From the NCBI GenBank assembly GCA_047601665.1, contig JASGIT010000001.1, positions 2,170,001 through 2,234,000 of the forward strand: 64,000 bases of DNA, given 5' to 3'. The stretch's first letter is position 1. Each line of letters opens with the position of its first letter. The notes under the pieces are model-generated. The model searched no databases. It saw nothing but the letters and a program-made list of their open reading frames with translations, and was not told the origin of the DNA. Source of the stretch: JASGIT01 sp047601665. GTDB taxonomy: Bacteria; Pseudomonadota; Gammaproteobacteria; Burkholderiales; Burkholderiaceae_C. Below are positions 24,453 through 33,714 of the stretch, one piece after another. Made by a program: the position numbers and the translations under genes.

Positions 24453-25340
24453 ATGAAGGAGTCCCTCTTGCCCGATTTCTCCGGCCACGACCTGCAGGGC
24501 CGCGTGGCGCAGTTGTTCGTCTATCCCGTCAAGTCGTGCGCGGGCATCGCGCTGCAAGAGGCCGAACTCACCGCCACCGGCCTGGCCCACGACCGCGCCT
24601 GGATGGTGGTGGACGGGCAGGGCGTCTTCCGCACCCAGCGCGAATCGCCGCGCATGGCGCTGGTGCGGCCCGAACTGCAGGCTGACGCGCTGGTGCTGCA
24701 GGCGCCCGGCATGGCGGCGCTGCACATTCCGTATGGCACCGACGCGCCCACCCCCACCAACGTGCAGGTGTGGGACGACACCGTGCCCGCCTGGGACATG
24801 GGCGAGCCTGCCGCGCAGTGGTTCAGCGCCTTCCTGGGCCAGCCGTGCCGCCTGATGCGCTTCGTGCCCACGCACCAGCGCCTGTCCAGCTTCAAATGGA
24901 CCGGCGGCATCGAGGCCCCGAACCAGTTTGCCGACGGCTACCCCGTGCTCATCGCCAGCCAGGCGTCGTTGGACGGGCTCAACGCGCGCCTGGCCGCCGC
25001 AGGCCACGCGGCAGTGGGCATGGAGCGGTTCCGCCCCAACGTGGTCATCGCCGGCGTGGGCGAGCACGACGAAGACCGCATCGACCTGCTGCGCATCGCC
25101 GCGCAGGGCGCCGTGGCCGAACTCCGGCCCGTCAAGCCCTGCGTCCGCTGCCCCATCCCCGACATCGACCCCGCCACGGCAGAGCGTGGCCATGCGGTGG
25201 GCGACACGCTGCGCACCTACCGGCAAGATGCGCGCATGGGCGGCGGCATCACCTTCGGCATGAACGCCATCGTGCGCGCGGGCCGGGGCGCATGGCTGCG
25301 CGTGGGCCAGCCGCTGGGCGCGGACCTGCGCTTCGATTGA
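24453..25340 (+). CDS. MOSC-domain protein
   Basis: 295 residues, with an N-terminal MOSC beta-barrel (LFVYPVKSCAGIAL) and a C-terminal MOSC domain containing RPVKPCVRCPIPDIDP. MOSC proteins bind molybdenum cofactor or transfer sulfur; relatives (YcbX, mARC) detoxify N-hydroxylated bases. There is no C-terminal ferredoxin domain, unlike YcbX. ATG 24453 starts MKESLLPDF; the frame upstream is open but non-coding in character. Confidence 0.88.
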   Translation: MKESLLPDFSGHDLQGRVAQLFVYPVKSCAGIALQEAELTATGLAHDRAWMVVDGQGVFRTQRESPRMALVRPELQADALVLQAPGMAALHIPYGTDAPTPTNVQVWDDTVPAWDMGEPAAQWFSAFLGQPCRLMRFVPTHQRLSSFKWTGGIEAPNQFADGYPVLIASQASLDGLNARLAAAGHAAVGMERFRPNVVIAGVGEHDEDRIDLLRIAAQGAVAELRPVKPCVRCPIPDIDPATAERGHAVGDTLRTYRQDARMGGGITFGMNAIVRAGRGAWLRVGQPLGADLRFD

Positions 25341-25395
25341 TGTGATCGCCCCGTAAAATCCGCCGTTTGTCCCCAAAAATCCAGAAAGTCCTGCC

Positions 25396-26490
25396 ATGAG
25401 CCTGAAATGCGGCATCGTGGGCCTGCCCAACGTGGGCAAATCCACCCTCTTCAACGCACTGACCAAGGCGGGCATCGCCGCCGAGAACTACCCCTTCTGC
25501 ACCATCGAGCCCAACACCGGCGTGGTCGAGGTGCCCGACCCGCGCCTGAACCAGCTGGCCGAAATCATCAGCCCCGAGCGCATCGTCCCCGCCATCGTCG
25601 AGTTCGTGGACATCGCGGGCCTCGTGGCGGGCGCGAGCAAGGGCGAGGGCCTGGGCAACCAGTTCCTGGCCCACATCCGCGAGACGGACGCCATCGTCAA
25701 CGTGGTGCGCTGCTTTGAAGACCCGAACGTCATCCACGTCGCGGGCCGCGTGGACCCGATCGCCGACATCGAAGTCATCCAGACCGAGCTGTGCCTGGCC
25801 GACCTCGCCACGGTCGAGAAGGCGCTCAACCGCTACAGCAAGGCCGCCAAGAGCGGCAACGACAAGGAAGCCGCCAAGCTCGTCTCGCTGCTCACGCCCA
25901 TCCAGGCCGCGCTGAACGAAGGCAAGCCCGCGCGCACCGTGCCGCACAACAAGGAGGACGCGCCGCTGCTCAAGCAGTTCTGCCTGATCACCGCCAAGCC
26001 CGCCATGTTCGTCGGCAACGTGAGCGAAGACGGCTTCGAGAACAACCCGCTGCTCGACCGCCTGAAGGACTACGCCGCCGCGCAAAACGCACCGGTTGTC
26101 GCCATTTGCGCCAAAATCGAATCCGAAATGTCCGAGATGAGCGATGAAGACCGCGACATGTTCCTGGCCGAGATGGGCCAGAGCGAACCGGGCCTGAACC
26201 GCCTGATCCGCGCGGGCTTCAAGCTGCTGGGCCTGCAGACCTACTTCACCGCCGGTGTGAAGGAGGTGCGCGCCTGGACCATCCGCGTCGGCGACACCGC
26301 GCCCCAGGCCGCGGGCGTCATCCACGGCGACTTCGAGCGCGGCTTCATCCGCGCGCAGACCATCGCGTTCGACGACTACATCACCTACAAGGGCGAGCAG
26401 GGCGCGAAAGATGCGGGCAAGATGCGTGCAGAAGGCAAGGAATACGTGGTGAAGGACGGGGATGTGATGAACTTCCTGTTCAACGTCTGA
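25396..26490 (+). CDS. ychF: Ribosome-associated ATPase/GTPase YchF
   Basis: Obg-family P-loop protein with ATP preference. The 364-residue protein has G1 GLPNVGKSTLFNAL, a DIAGLV switch, and the divergent NVSE in place of NKxD, which is the family hallmark. A C-terminal TGS domain (GVKEVRAWTIRVGDTAPQAAGVIHGDF) binds the ribosome. A TAAAAT -10-like hexamer lies upstream at about 25354. Confidence 0.97.
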   Translation: MSLKCGIVGLPNVGKSTLFNALTKAGIAAENYPFCTIEPNTGVVEVPDPRLNQLAEIISPERIVPAIVEFVDIAGLVAGASKGEGLGNQFLAHIRETDAIVNVVRCFEDPNVIHVAGRVDPIADIEVIQTELCLADLATVEKALNRYSKAAKSGNDKEAAKLVSLLTPIQAALNEGKPARTVPHNKEDAPLLKQFCLITAKPAMFVGNVSEDGFENNPLLDRLKDYAAAQNAPVVAICAKIESEMSEMSDEDRDMFLAEMGQSEPGLNRLIRAGFKLLGLQTYFTAGVKEVRAWTIRVGDTAPQAAGVIHGDFERGFIRAQTIAFDDYITYKGEQGAKDAGKMRAEGKEYVVKDGDVMNFLFNV

Positions 26491-26512
26491 CGGTTTCCAG
26501 CCGCAGGACGCA

Positions 26513-27235
26513 CTACCGCTCCCCGGCGTAAGCCTGCATGAGCCGGTCGAGAAAGCCGAACAGCTTCTGGTTCATACCGTCATAGTTCTGGGCACGCAAG
26601 GCGTCGGGCTGCTGCACGAACCGGTGTGCGGCAAGCGCCTCCAGATCCCGCTCCGAGGCGGCGATCAGCAGTTCGACCACTTCGGGCGTGAATTCCATGT
26701 GGCACTGGAACCCGTACACCAGATCGCCATATTCGATGATCTGGCGCGGGCAGCCTGCGCTGTACGCAATGACCCTGGCGCTCCCGGTCAGCCCCGGCAT
26801 GTCGCTGTGCCAGTGGCCCACGTCCAGCGTGTCGCCGAAGTGGGAGAACTTGCCGTTCGCCTTCCCTTCCTCCGTCAGCAGGATCGGGAACTTGCCGATC
26901 TCCTTTTCCGGGCTGCGCTCGCACCGGGCGCCCAGCGCTTCGCCCATGAGTTGCGCGCCCAGGCAGACGCCGACGACCGCCTTGCCCGCGCCAGCGCATT
27001 GGGCGATCAGGGCTTGCTCGGCCCTGGAGTTGAAGTGCGGGCACTCCGCCCGCGTGGTCGAGGGCGACTGCGGGCCGCCCATCACCACCAGCAGGTCGAT
27101 GCCGTCCACCGACTGCGGCAGCGGCTCGTGGTCATAGACGCGGGAATAGCGGGTCTGGTAGCCGCGCGCCTTGGCCCAGTGTTCGTAGGCGCCCGGCGCC
27201 TCGAACGCCTCGTGTACGACGAAATGCACTTGCAT
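26513..27235 (-). CDS. Class I glutamine amidotransferase (GMP synthase-like)
   Basis: 240 residues with the catalytic nucleophile in VVGVCLGAQLMGEALG and the His/Glu of YGFQCHMEFTPE, so the triad is complete. There is no synthetase domain, so it is a stand-alone amidotransferase, perhaps a gamma-glutamyl hydrolase. ATG 27235 has AAAGG six bases upstream; the ATG five codons earlier has none. Confidence 0.88.
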   Translation of the reverse strand: MQVHFVVHEAFEAPGAYEHWAKARGYQTRYSRVYDHEPLPQSVDGIDLLVVMGGPQSPSTTRAECPHFNSRAEQALIAQCAGAGKAVVGVCLGAQLMGEALGARCERSPEKEIGKFPILLTEEGKANGKFSHFGDTLDVGHWHSDMPGLTGSARVIAYSAGCPRQIIEYGDLVYGFQCHMEFTPEVVELLIAASERDLEALAAHRFVQQPDALRAQNYDGMNQKLFGFLDRLMQAYAGER

Positions 27236-27279
27236 GATCGGCCTTTGCATGGACGGAGAATGAAGGGGTCGAAACGCTC

Positions 27280-27768
27280 TCAGGCCGCGCCGGGCCACAG
27301 GTACAGCAGCCCCGCCGTCATCACCAGGTAGCGCAGGAACTTGCCCACCGCCATGTAGGCGATGCAGGGCCAGAAGGGCAGTTTGAGCCAGCCCGCCACG
27401 GCGCACAGGGGGTCGCCCACCACGGGCAGCCAGCTCAGCAGGCAGGCTTTGGCGCCGAAGCGGCGCAGCCAGGCCAGCGCGCGTGGGTCGGTGGCGTGGC
27501 CTGCGGCGCGGTCCACCACCCGGTGCGTGCCCAGGCCCATCCACCAGCTGATCGCGCCGCCGATGGTGTTGCCCGCGGTGGCGACGAGGATGGCGGGCCA
27601 GAGCAGGTCGGGGTTGAGCTTGACCAGGCCGAATACCGCCGGTTCCGAGCCCAGCGGCAGCAGCGTGGCCGAGACCAGCGCCACGATGAAGATGGTGGAG
27701 AGGCCGAATTGCGGCAGGGCCAGCCATTGCAGCAGGTGGTGCAGCCAGATTTCCACGGCGGATTCCAT
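27280..27768 (-). CDS. Small inner-membrane protein, YqaA/DedA-like
   Basis: 162 residues with four or five hydrophobic segments and the conserved VTT-type stretches PLGSEPAVFGL, AGNTIGGAISWWMG and LPVVGDPLCAVAGWL. The family is linked to membrane lipid scrambling or homeostasis. It is a short member. It lies just upstream of the amidotransferase gene on the same strand, with 44 bp between. Confidence 0.85.
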   Translation of the reverse strand: MESAVEIWLHHLLQWLALPQFGLSTIFIVALVSATLLPLGSEPAVFGLVKLNPDLLWPAILVATAGNTIGGAISWWMGLGTHRVVDRAAGHATDPRALAWLRRFGAKACLLSWLPVVGDPLCAVAGWLKLPFWPCIAYMAVGKFLRYLVMTAGLLYLWPGAA

Positions 27769-27864
27769 GGCAGCCAGTGTAGGGGGTGGGTTTGTATCCG
27801 AAAGGAATCTCATGTACCGTGAAATTTTCCGGGCGCGCCATACCCTGAACAGCAAGCTAAGACC

Positions 27865-28683
27865 ATGACATTCCGCCTCCCGAGCCTCCTGATCCTTCTG
27901 GCGCTGCTGTGCGCCCTGACTGCCGCGCGCGCCGCCACGCTGGAACTCGAAACCCCCCAGGGGCCTCGCCAACTGGACGGCGCGGCGCTCGCGCGGCAGC
28001 CGCAGGCGCGCGAGATCGAGGTGCCCCGGGACGTGTCCTACTTCCGCTCCATGCGCTACCGCGCCGTGCCGCTGGCCGGGCTGCTGTCCACGCTGGGGCT
28101 GACGCCGCAGGACACGCTGGAGGTGGTGGCGACCGACGGCTTCGTGGCCCAGTTGCCCGGCGCGCTGGTGCTGCAGCACGGCGCGCACCAGGCCCAGCCC
28201 TGGCTGGCGATCGAGGACGGCGGCGCTCCCTGGCCCCCGCTGCCCGGCAAGCCGCACGGCGCCGGGCCGTTCTACATCGTGTGGCTGGGCGGCAAGGTCA
28301 GCAGCGAGCAGTGGCCCTACGCCGTGGCGAAGCTGGCCGTGCGCGCGTCGCCCGAGCGGCGCTGGCCGCAGCTGGCGGTGGCGAAGAGCTTGCCCGCCAA
28401 CGCTCCGGCGCGGCGCGGGCAGGCCGTCTTCATCCAGCAGTGCATGGCCTGCCACCAGATCAACGGCGCGGGCGGGGCCACGGTGGGGCCGGACTTGAAC
28501 CAGCCCATGAACCCCACCCAGTACCTCCAGCCCCAGGCGCTGCGCCAGCTGATCCGCAATACCGCCAGCGTGCGCCGATGGCCCGCCCAGGCCATGCCGG
28601 CCTTTCCGCCCGAGCATCTGAGCGATGCGGAGTTGAGCGACCTGATCGCCTACCTGGCGCACATGGCGAAAAGGCCGCGCTGA
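27865..28683 (+). CDS. c-type cytochrome with molybdopterin-oxidoreductase-like N-domain
   Basis: 272 residues: a signal peptide (ending near ARA, residue 23), then a domain of about 150 residues resembling the oxidoreductase molybdopterin-binding fold (YRAVPLAGLLSTLGL, VVATDGFVAQLPGA), then a single-heme cytochrome c domain with CMACH. The N-domain has no cysteine, so it cannot hold molybdenum in the usual way. The likely site is the periplasm, with electron transfer to an unknown partner. It is divergent from the YqaA-like gene. Confidence 0.75.
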   Translation: MTFRLPSLLILLALLCALTAARAATLELETPQGPRQLDGAALARQPQAREIEVPRDVSYFRSMRYRAVPLAGLLSTLGLTPQDTLEVVATDGFVAQLPGALVLQHGAHQAQPWLAIEDGGAPWPPLPGKPHGAGPFYIVWLGGKVSSEQWPYAVAKLAVRASPERRWPQLAVAKSLPANAPARRGQAVFIQQCMACHQINGAGGATVGPDLNQPMNPTQYLQPQALRQLIRNTASVRRWPAQAMPAFPPEHLSDAELSDLIAYLAHMAKRPR

Positions 28684-28745
28684 GGCATTTCGGGTGCTGA
28701 AAATTTGAGCAGCTACAATCCCGCCTCCTCGCTGCCCACACCCCC

Positions 28746-29801
28746 ATGCCCGCCCTGCACATCGGCCACATTCCGTTGGCGAACCGCCTGTTCGTCGCCC
28801 CCATGGCGGGCGTGACGGACCGGCCTTTCCGCCAGCTGTGCAAGCAGCTGGGCGCGGGCTATGCGGTGAGCGAGATGGTGACGTCGCGCAAGGACCTGTG
28901 GGCCAGCCTCAAGACCTCGCGCCGCGCCAACCACGAGGGCGAAAGCGGCCCCATCGCCGTGCAGATCGCGGGCACCGACGCCGAGATGATGGCCGAGGCC
29001 GCGCTCTACAACGTCGATCGCGGCGCCGAGATCATCGACATCAACATGGGCTGCCCCGCCAAGAAGGTGTGCAACAAGTGGGCCGGTTCGGCGCTGATGC
29101 AGAACGAGCCCCTGGCCGTGCAGATCGCCGAGGCCGTGGTGGCCGCGTGCGCGCCGCGCAACGTGCCCGTCACGCTCAAGATGCGCACCGGCTGGTGCAG
29201 CGAGCACAAGAACGCGGTGGCGCTGGCGCGCGCGTTCGAGGGCGTGGGCATCCAGATGCTCACCGTGCATGGCCGCACGCGCGAGCAGGGGTACAAGGGC
29301 TTTGCCGAGTACGACACCATCGCCGCCGTCAAGGCGGCGGTGAAGGTGCCCGTGGTGGCGAATGGCGACATCACCTCGCCCGAGAAAGCCCGGGCCGTGC
29401 TGCGGGCGACCGGGGCCGACGCACTGATGATCGGCCGCGCCGCCCAGGGCCGCCCATGGATCTTCCGCGAGGTGGGCCACTACCTCGCCACGGGCGAGCA
29501 CCTGGCCCCGCCGCTGGTGGCCGAGGTGCGCCGCCTGCTGCTCGACCACCTGCAAGACCACTACGGCCTGTACGGCGAAGCCACCGGCGTGCGCAGCGCG
29601 CGCAAGCACATCGCCTGGTACGTGCGCGCGCTGCCGGGCGGCGAGGCGCTGCGCCAGCGCATCAACGCGCTGGAAGACAGCGCCGCGCAGTGGCAGGCCG
29701 TGGCCGATTACTTCGCGGAACTGGCGCAGCGCATGGAGCGCCTGCCGGCACCCGCCGAAGCCATGGAACACAACGAAGAACAAGAGGGACTGTGCATATG
29801 A
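28746..29801 (+). CDS. dusB: tRNA-dihydrouridine synthase B
   Basis: FMN enzyme that reduces specific uridines in tRNA D-loops. The 351-residue TIM barrel has the start PMAGVTDRPFR, the active cysteine in INMGCPAKKVCNKWAGS, and the FMN phosphate loop MIGRAAQGRPW. The stop overlaps the fis start by ATGA, the conserved dusB-fis arrangement. A TACAAT -10-like hexamer is at 28714-28719. Confidence 0.96.
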   Translation: MPALHIGHIPLANRLFVAPMAGVTDRPFRQLCKQLGAGYAVSEMVTSRKDLWASLKTSRRANHEGESGPIAVQIAGTDAEMMAEAALYNVDRGAEIIDINMGCPAKKVCNKWAGSALMQNEPLAVQIAEAVVAACAPRNVPVTLKMRTGWCSEHKNAVALARAFEGVGIQMLTVHGRTREQGYKGFAEYDTIAAVKAAVKVPVVANGDITSPEKARAVLRATGADALMIGRAAQGRPWIFREVGHYLATGEHLAPPLVAEVRRLLLDHLQDHYGLYGEATGVRSARKHIAWYVRALPGGEALRQRINALEDSAAQWQAVADYFAELAQRMERLPAPAEAMEHNEEQEGLCI

Positions 29802-30034
29802 GCCGCCCACAACACATCGAAGACTGCGTGCGCGAAAGCCTGCAGCGCTACTTTCAGGACCTGGACGGCGAGACGCCCGACGGCATGTACGACATGCTGG
29901 TGCGCGTGGTCGAAAAGCCGCTGCTGGAGGTGGTGATGCAGCACGCCGAGAACAACCAGTCCCGCGCCGCCGAATGGCTGGGGCTCAACCGCAACACGCT
30001 GCGCAAGAAGCTGGTGGAGCACAAGCTGCTCTAG
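29798..30034 (+). CDS. fis: Nucleoid protein Fis
   Basis: 78-residue DNA-bending nucleoid protein and transcription factor. The C-terminal helix-turn-helix NQSRAAEWLGLNRNTLRKKL is unmistakable. It is shorter than the E. coli 98-residue protein, as usual in betaproteobacteria. Translationally coupled to dusB. Confidence 0.95.
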   Translation: MSRPQHIEDCVRESLQRYFQDLDGETPDGMYDMLVRVVEKPLLEVVMQHAENNQSRAAEWLGLNRNTLRKKLVEHKLL

Positions 30035-30046
30035 CTGCTGCCGAAT

Positions 30047-30099
30047 TAGGAGCTGCTGGCGCACGATGGACGGGCGCTGGAGCCCAGTTTGATTCCAAA
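30047..30099. repeat. Palindromic repeat copy 4 (diverged)
   Basis: TAGGAGCTGCTGGCGC...GGCGCTGGAGCCC, followed by TTTGATTCCAAA. It resembles the repeat family but is degraded, and lies in the 82-bp fis-purH gap. Confidence 0.45.
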
Positions 30100-30116
30100 C
30101 CATCGCAAAAACCGCC

Positions 30117-31712
30117 ATGAACGCACTCCTGTCCGTCTCCGACAAAACCGGCATCGTCGAATTCGCCCGCGCGCTGCACGCGCTGGGCATCCGGCTGCTC
30201 TCCACCGGCGGCACCGCCCAACTGCTGGCCAAAGAGGGCCTGCCCGTCACCGAAGTGGCCGAGGTCACGCAGTTCCCCGAGATGCTCGACGGCCGCGTGA
30301 AGACGCTGCACCCCAAGGTGCACGGCGGCCTGCTCGCGCGCCGCGACGTGCCCGCACACATGGCCGCGCTCCAGGAGCACGGCATCGACACCATCGACCT
30401 GCTGGTGGTCAACCTGTACCCGTTCGAGGCCACCGTCGCCAAGCCCGGCTGCACGCTGGCCGACGCGATCGAGAACATCGACATCGGCGGCCCGGCCATG
30501 GTGCGCAGCGCGGCCAAGAACTGGAAGGACGTGGGCGTGGTCACGTCCGCCGACCAGTACGAGGCCGTGCTGGCTGAACTGAAGGCGGGCCAACTCTCCG
30601 ACCAGCTGCGCTTCGCCCTGGCCGTGGCCGCGTTCAACCGCATCGCCCAGTACGACGGCGCGATCAGCGACTACCTCTCGTCCGTGCAGTTCGAGCCGGA
30701 AAAACTGAGCGAGAGCTACCAGCCTGAACGCAGCGCCTTCCCCGGCCAGAGCAACGGCCACTTCATCAAGGTGCAGGACCTGCGCTACGGCGAAAACAGC
30801 CACCAGCAGGCCGCCTGGTACCGCGACCTGTACCCCGCGCCCGGCTCGCTCGCCACGGGCGTGCAGCTGCAGGGCAAGGAGCTGAGCTACAACAACATCG
30901 CCGACGCCGACGCGGCCTGGGAATGCGTGAAGAGCTTCAGCGAGCCCGCCTGCGTGATCGTCAAGCACGCCAACCCCTGCGGCGTGGCCGTGGGCAAGGA
31001 TGCGCTGGAGTCGTACAGCAAGGCCTTCAAGACCGACCCCACCAGCGCCTTCGGCGGCATCATCGCCTTCAACCGCCCGGTGGACGGCGCGGCGGCGCAG
31101 CAGGTGAGCAAGCAGTTCGTCGAGGTGCTGATGGCCCCCGGCTTCACGCCCGAGGCGCTGGAGATCTTCAAGGCCAAGGCCAACGTGCGCCTGCTGCAAA
31201 TCGCTTTGCCGCCCGGCGGCGACACGGCCTGGAAGCAGGGCCGCAACGCCGTGGACGCCAAGCGCGTCGGCTCGGGCCTGCTGCTGCAGACCGCCGACAA
31301 CCACGAGCTGACGCTGGCCGACATGAAGGTCGTGACCGCCAAGCAGCCGACGCCCGAGCAACTGCAAGACCTGCTGTTCGCATGGAAGGTGGCGCAGTAC
31401 GTGAAGAGCAACGCCATCGTGTTCTGCGCGGGCGGCATGACCATGGGCGTGGGCGCGGGGCAGATGTCGCGCCTGGACTCGGCGCGCATCGCCAGCATCA
31501 AGGCCGAGCACGCGGGCCTGAGCCTGCAGGGCACGGCGGTGGCGAGTGACGCCTTCTTCCCGTTCCGCGACGGGCTGGACGTGGTGATCGACCACGGCGC
31601 CGCCTGCGTCATCCAGCCCGGCGGCTCGATGCGCGATCAGGAAGTGATCGACGCCGCCAACGAGCGCGGCGTGGCGATGGTGTTCACGGGCGTGCGGCAC
31701 TTCCGGCATTGA
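30117..31712 (+). CDS. purH: AICAR transformylase / IMP cyclohydrolase
   Basis: Bifunctional last two steps of de novo purine synthesis. The 531-residue protein has an N-terminal methylglyoxal-synthase-like cyclohydrolase domain (SVSDKTGIVEFARAL, TGGTAQ) and a C-terminal AICAR transformylase domain (LRYGENSHQQAAWY, KHANPCGVAVG, ASDAFFPF). Length is normal. It follows fis, giving dusB-fis-purH. Confidence 0.98.
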   Translation: MNALLSVSDKTGIVEFARALHALGIRLLSTGGTAQLLAKEGLPVTEVAEVTQFPEMLDGRVKTLHPKVHGGLLARRDVPAHMAALQEHGIDTIDLLVVNLYPFEATVAKPGCTLADAIENIDIGGPAMVRSAAKNWKDVGVVTSADQYEAVLAELKAGQLSDQLRFALAVAAFNRIAQYDGAISDYLSSVQFEPEKLSESYQPERSAFPGQSNGHFIKVQDLRYGENSHQQAAWYRDLYPAPGSLATGVQLQGKELSYNNIADADAAWECVKSFSEPACVIVKHANPCGVAVGKDALESYSKAFKTDPTSAFGGIIAFNRPVDGAAAQQVSKQFVEVLMAPGFTPEALEIFKAKANVRLLQIALPPGGDTAWKQGRNAVDAKRVGSGLLLQTADNHELTLADMKVVTAKQPTPEQLQDLLFAWKVAQYVKSNAIVFCAGGMTMGVGAGQMSRLDSARIASIKAEHAGLSLQGTAVASDAFFPFRDGLDVVIDHGAACVIQPGGSMRDQEVIDAANERGVAMVFTGVRHFRH

Positions 31713-31721
31713 TCTAATACT

Positions 31722-31817
31722 CAAAAAAGTGAGCTGCCAGCGCTGGTGTTTTCTGGGTTTCAGATCGTTTTCTATCTGAAACCCAGCAATACCAAGCGCT
31801 GGCAGCTTCTTTTTTGG
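31722..31817. repeat. Composite double cruciform, bidirectional terminator (repeat copy 5)
   Basis: Outer perfect 13-bp inverted repeat AGCTGCCAGCGCT (31732-31744) / complement (31795-31807) encloses an independent perfect 13-bp inverted repeat CTGGGTTTCAGAT (31753-31765) / complement (31774-31786). The structure is bordered by A6 on the left and T6 on the right, between convergent purH and ggt. It should terminate both transcripts. Confidence 0.85.
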
Positions 31818-31826
31818 TAGCAGCCG

Positions 31827-33659
31827 TCAATACCCCAGCGTCTTGCCATCGGGGTTGCGCGGGTCGGAATAGCCCCAGAACTCCCCGTTGCGCACCTGGA
31901 TGGTCTGGGTGCGGCCCATCGAGGGCTTGACCACCACGTTCTCGCCGCGCTGCTTGAGCAGGTGGATGGTGTCCACCGAGAAACCCTTTTCCACGCGCAG
32001 CTCATCGGGCGTCCACTGCTGGTGGAAGCGCAGCGCCGCCGTGGCCTCGGCGGGGTTCATACCGAAGTCGATGCTGTTCGAGATCACCTGCAGCACCGTG
32101 GTGATGATGCGTGCGCCGCCGGGGCTGCCGGTCACCAGCCAGGGCTTGCCGTCCTTGAGCACGAAGGTGGGCGTCATCGACGACAGCGGGCGCTTGCCCG
32201 CCGCGATGGCGTTGGCGTCGCCGCCGACCAGGCCGTAGGCATTGGGCACGCCGAGCTTGGCGGAGAAGTCGTCCATCTGGTTGTTGAGCATGATGCCCGT
32301 GCCCCTGGCCACGATGCCGCTGCCGAAGTTGGTGTTCAGCGTGTAGGTCACGGCGACGATGTTGCCCGCCTTGTCCATCACCGAGTAGTGCGTGGTCTGG
32401 TCGCTCTCGTACGGCTGGGGCTTGCCGGGCTTGACCTCCTTGGCGGGCAGGGTGTGCTCGTCGCTGATGCGGCCCGCCAGTTCGGCGGCGTAGCGCTTGG
32501 AGAGCAGGCCCTTGACCGGCACCCGCACGAAGTCGGTGTCGCCCAGGTACTCGGAGCGGTCGGCGTAGGCCAGTTTCATCGCCTCGGCCACGTGGTGCAC
32601 GGTGCGGGCGCTGTTGTGGCCCCACTGGTTCAGCGGCCACTGCTCCATCATGTTCAAAATCTGCACCACGTGGATGCCGCCGGACGAGGGCGGCGGCATG
32701 GTCACAATCTGGTAGCCCCGGTAGCTGCCGCGCACCGGCTCGCGCTCCACCACCTTGTAGGCGGCCAGGTCCTGCAGCGTGATCGGGCCCTGGTGCGTGG
32801 CCATCTCGGCGGCGATCTTCTTGGCGATCGGGCCCTGGTAGAACGCCTTGGCGCCATCGCGCGCGATCAGGCGCATGGAGTTGGCGAGGTCCTTCTGCAC
32901 CAGCCGGTCGTCGCGCTGGAGCGGCGCGCCGTTCTTCCAGAAGATGGCCCGGGTGGCGTCCCACTTGCCCATGTTCTTCTGTTCCTGCTTGAGGATGGTG
33001 GCCAGGGTCTCGCTCACCGGGTAGCCCTTGTCGGCCAGGGCGATGGCCGGGGCCATCACGCGCGACAGCGGCATGGTGCCCCATTTCCTGAGCGCATGGT
33101 CCATGCCCGCCACGGTGCCGGGCACGCCGACCGCGAAGTGGGTGTGCAGCGACTTGTCGTCGATCACGTTGCCCTGGGCGTCCAGGTACATGTTGCGCGA
33201 GGCGGCTTTCGGGGCCATCTCGCGGAAGTCGAGCGCGATGTCCTTGCCGGTTTTGGCGTCGTGCACCATCATGAAACCGCCGCCGCCGATGTTGCCCGCG
33301 TTGGGCAGCGTGACGGCCAGCGCGAAGCCCATGGCGACGGCGGCATCCACCGCGTTGCCGCCGGCTTTCAGGATGTCGAGGCCCGCCTTGGACGCCAGTT
33401 CCTGCTCGCTCGCCACCATGCCCTGGCGGGCGATGACGGGGTGGAACACGTCCATGTCGAAGTCGTAGGCCGCCGCGGCGGCCTGGGTGGCCGCAGTGGC
33501 TTGGGGGGGCGCCGCTGAAGGCGCTGCAGGCGCGGCGGCAGCCGGGGGCTGGGTGGCGGGGCTGGCGCTGGCGGCCTGCTGCTGGCTCGCAGGCGTGCTG
33601 CAGGCCAGCAGGGCCGCGAGGGTCAGAGCGCTGAAAGTCCATTTGAGGGGGCTGTGCAC
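31827..33659 (-). CDS. ggt: Gamma-glutamyltransferase (lipoprotein-like)
   Basis: Cleaves gamma-glutamyl bonds of glutathione and transfers the glutamyl group. The 610-residue protein starts with a lipoprotein-type signal (LAALLAC) and an Ala/Gln/Pro-rich spacer. The self-cleavage and catalytic Thr lies in TTHYSVMDKAG (about residue 421), and the small subunit holds PLSSMTPTFVLKDG. The GTG start is supported by AAGGAG seven bases upstream; no in-frame ATG competes. Confidence 0.95.
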   Translation of the reverse strand: MHSPLKWTFSALTLAALLACSTPASQQQAASASPATQPPAAAAPAAPSAAPPQATAATQAAAAAYDFDMDVFHPVIARQGMVASEQELASKAGLDILKAGGNAVDAAVAMGFALAVTLPNAGNIGGGGFMMVHDAKTGKDIALDFREMAPKAASRNMYLDAQGNVIDDKSLHTHFAVGVPGTVAGMDHALRKWGTMPLSRVMAPAIALADKGYPVSETLATILKQEQKNMGKWDATRAIFWKNGAPLQRDDRLVQKDLANSMRLIARDGAKAFYQGPIAKKIAAEMATHQGPITLQDLAAYKVVEREPVRGSYRGYQIVTMPPPSSGGIHVVQILNMMEQWPLNQWGHNSARTVHHVAEAMKLAYADRSEYLGDTDFVRVPVKGLLSKRYAAELAGRISDEHTLPAKEVKPGKPQPYESDQTTHYSVMDKAGNIVAVTYTLNTNFGSGIVARGTGIMLNNQMDDFSAKLGVPNAYGLVGGDANAIAAGKRPLSSMTPTFVLKDGKPWLVTGSPGGARIITTVLQVISNSIDFGMNPAEATAALRFHQQWTPDELRVEKGFSVDTIHLLKQRGENVVVKPSMGRTQTIQVRNGEFWGYSDPRNPDGKTLGY

Positions 33660-33714
33660 CTGGGGTCTCCTTGCGTTGGGCCATGCCGGGCGGGCATGGA
33701 CGAGGGCAGTGTAG

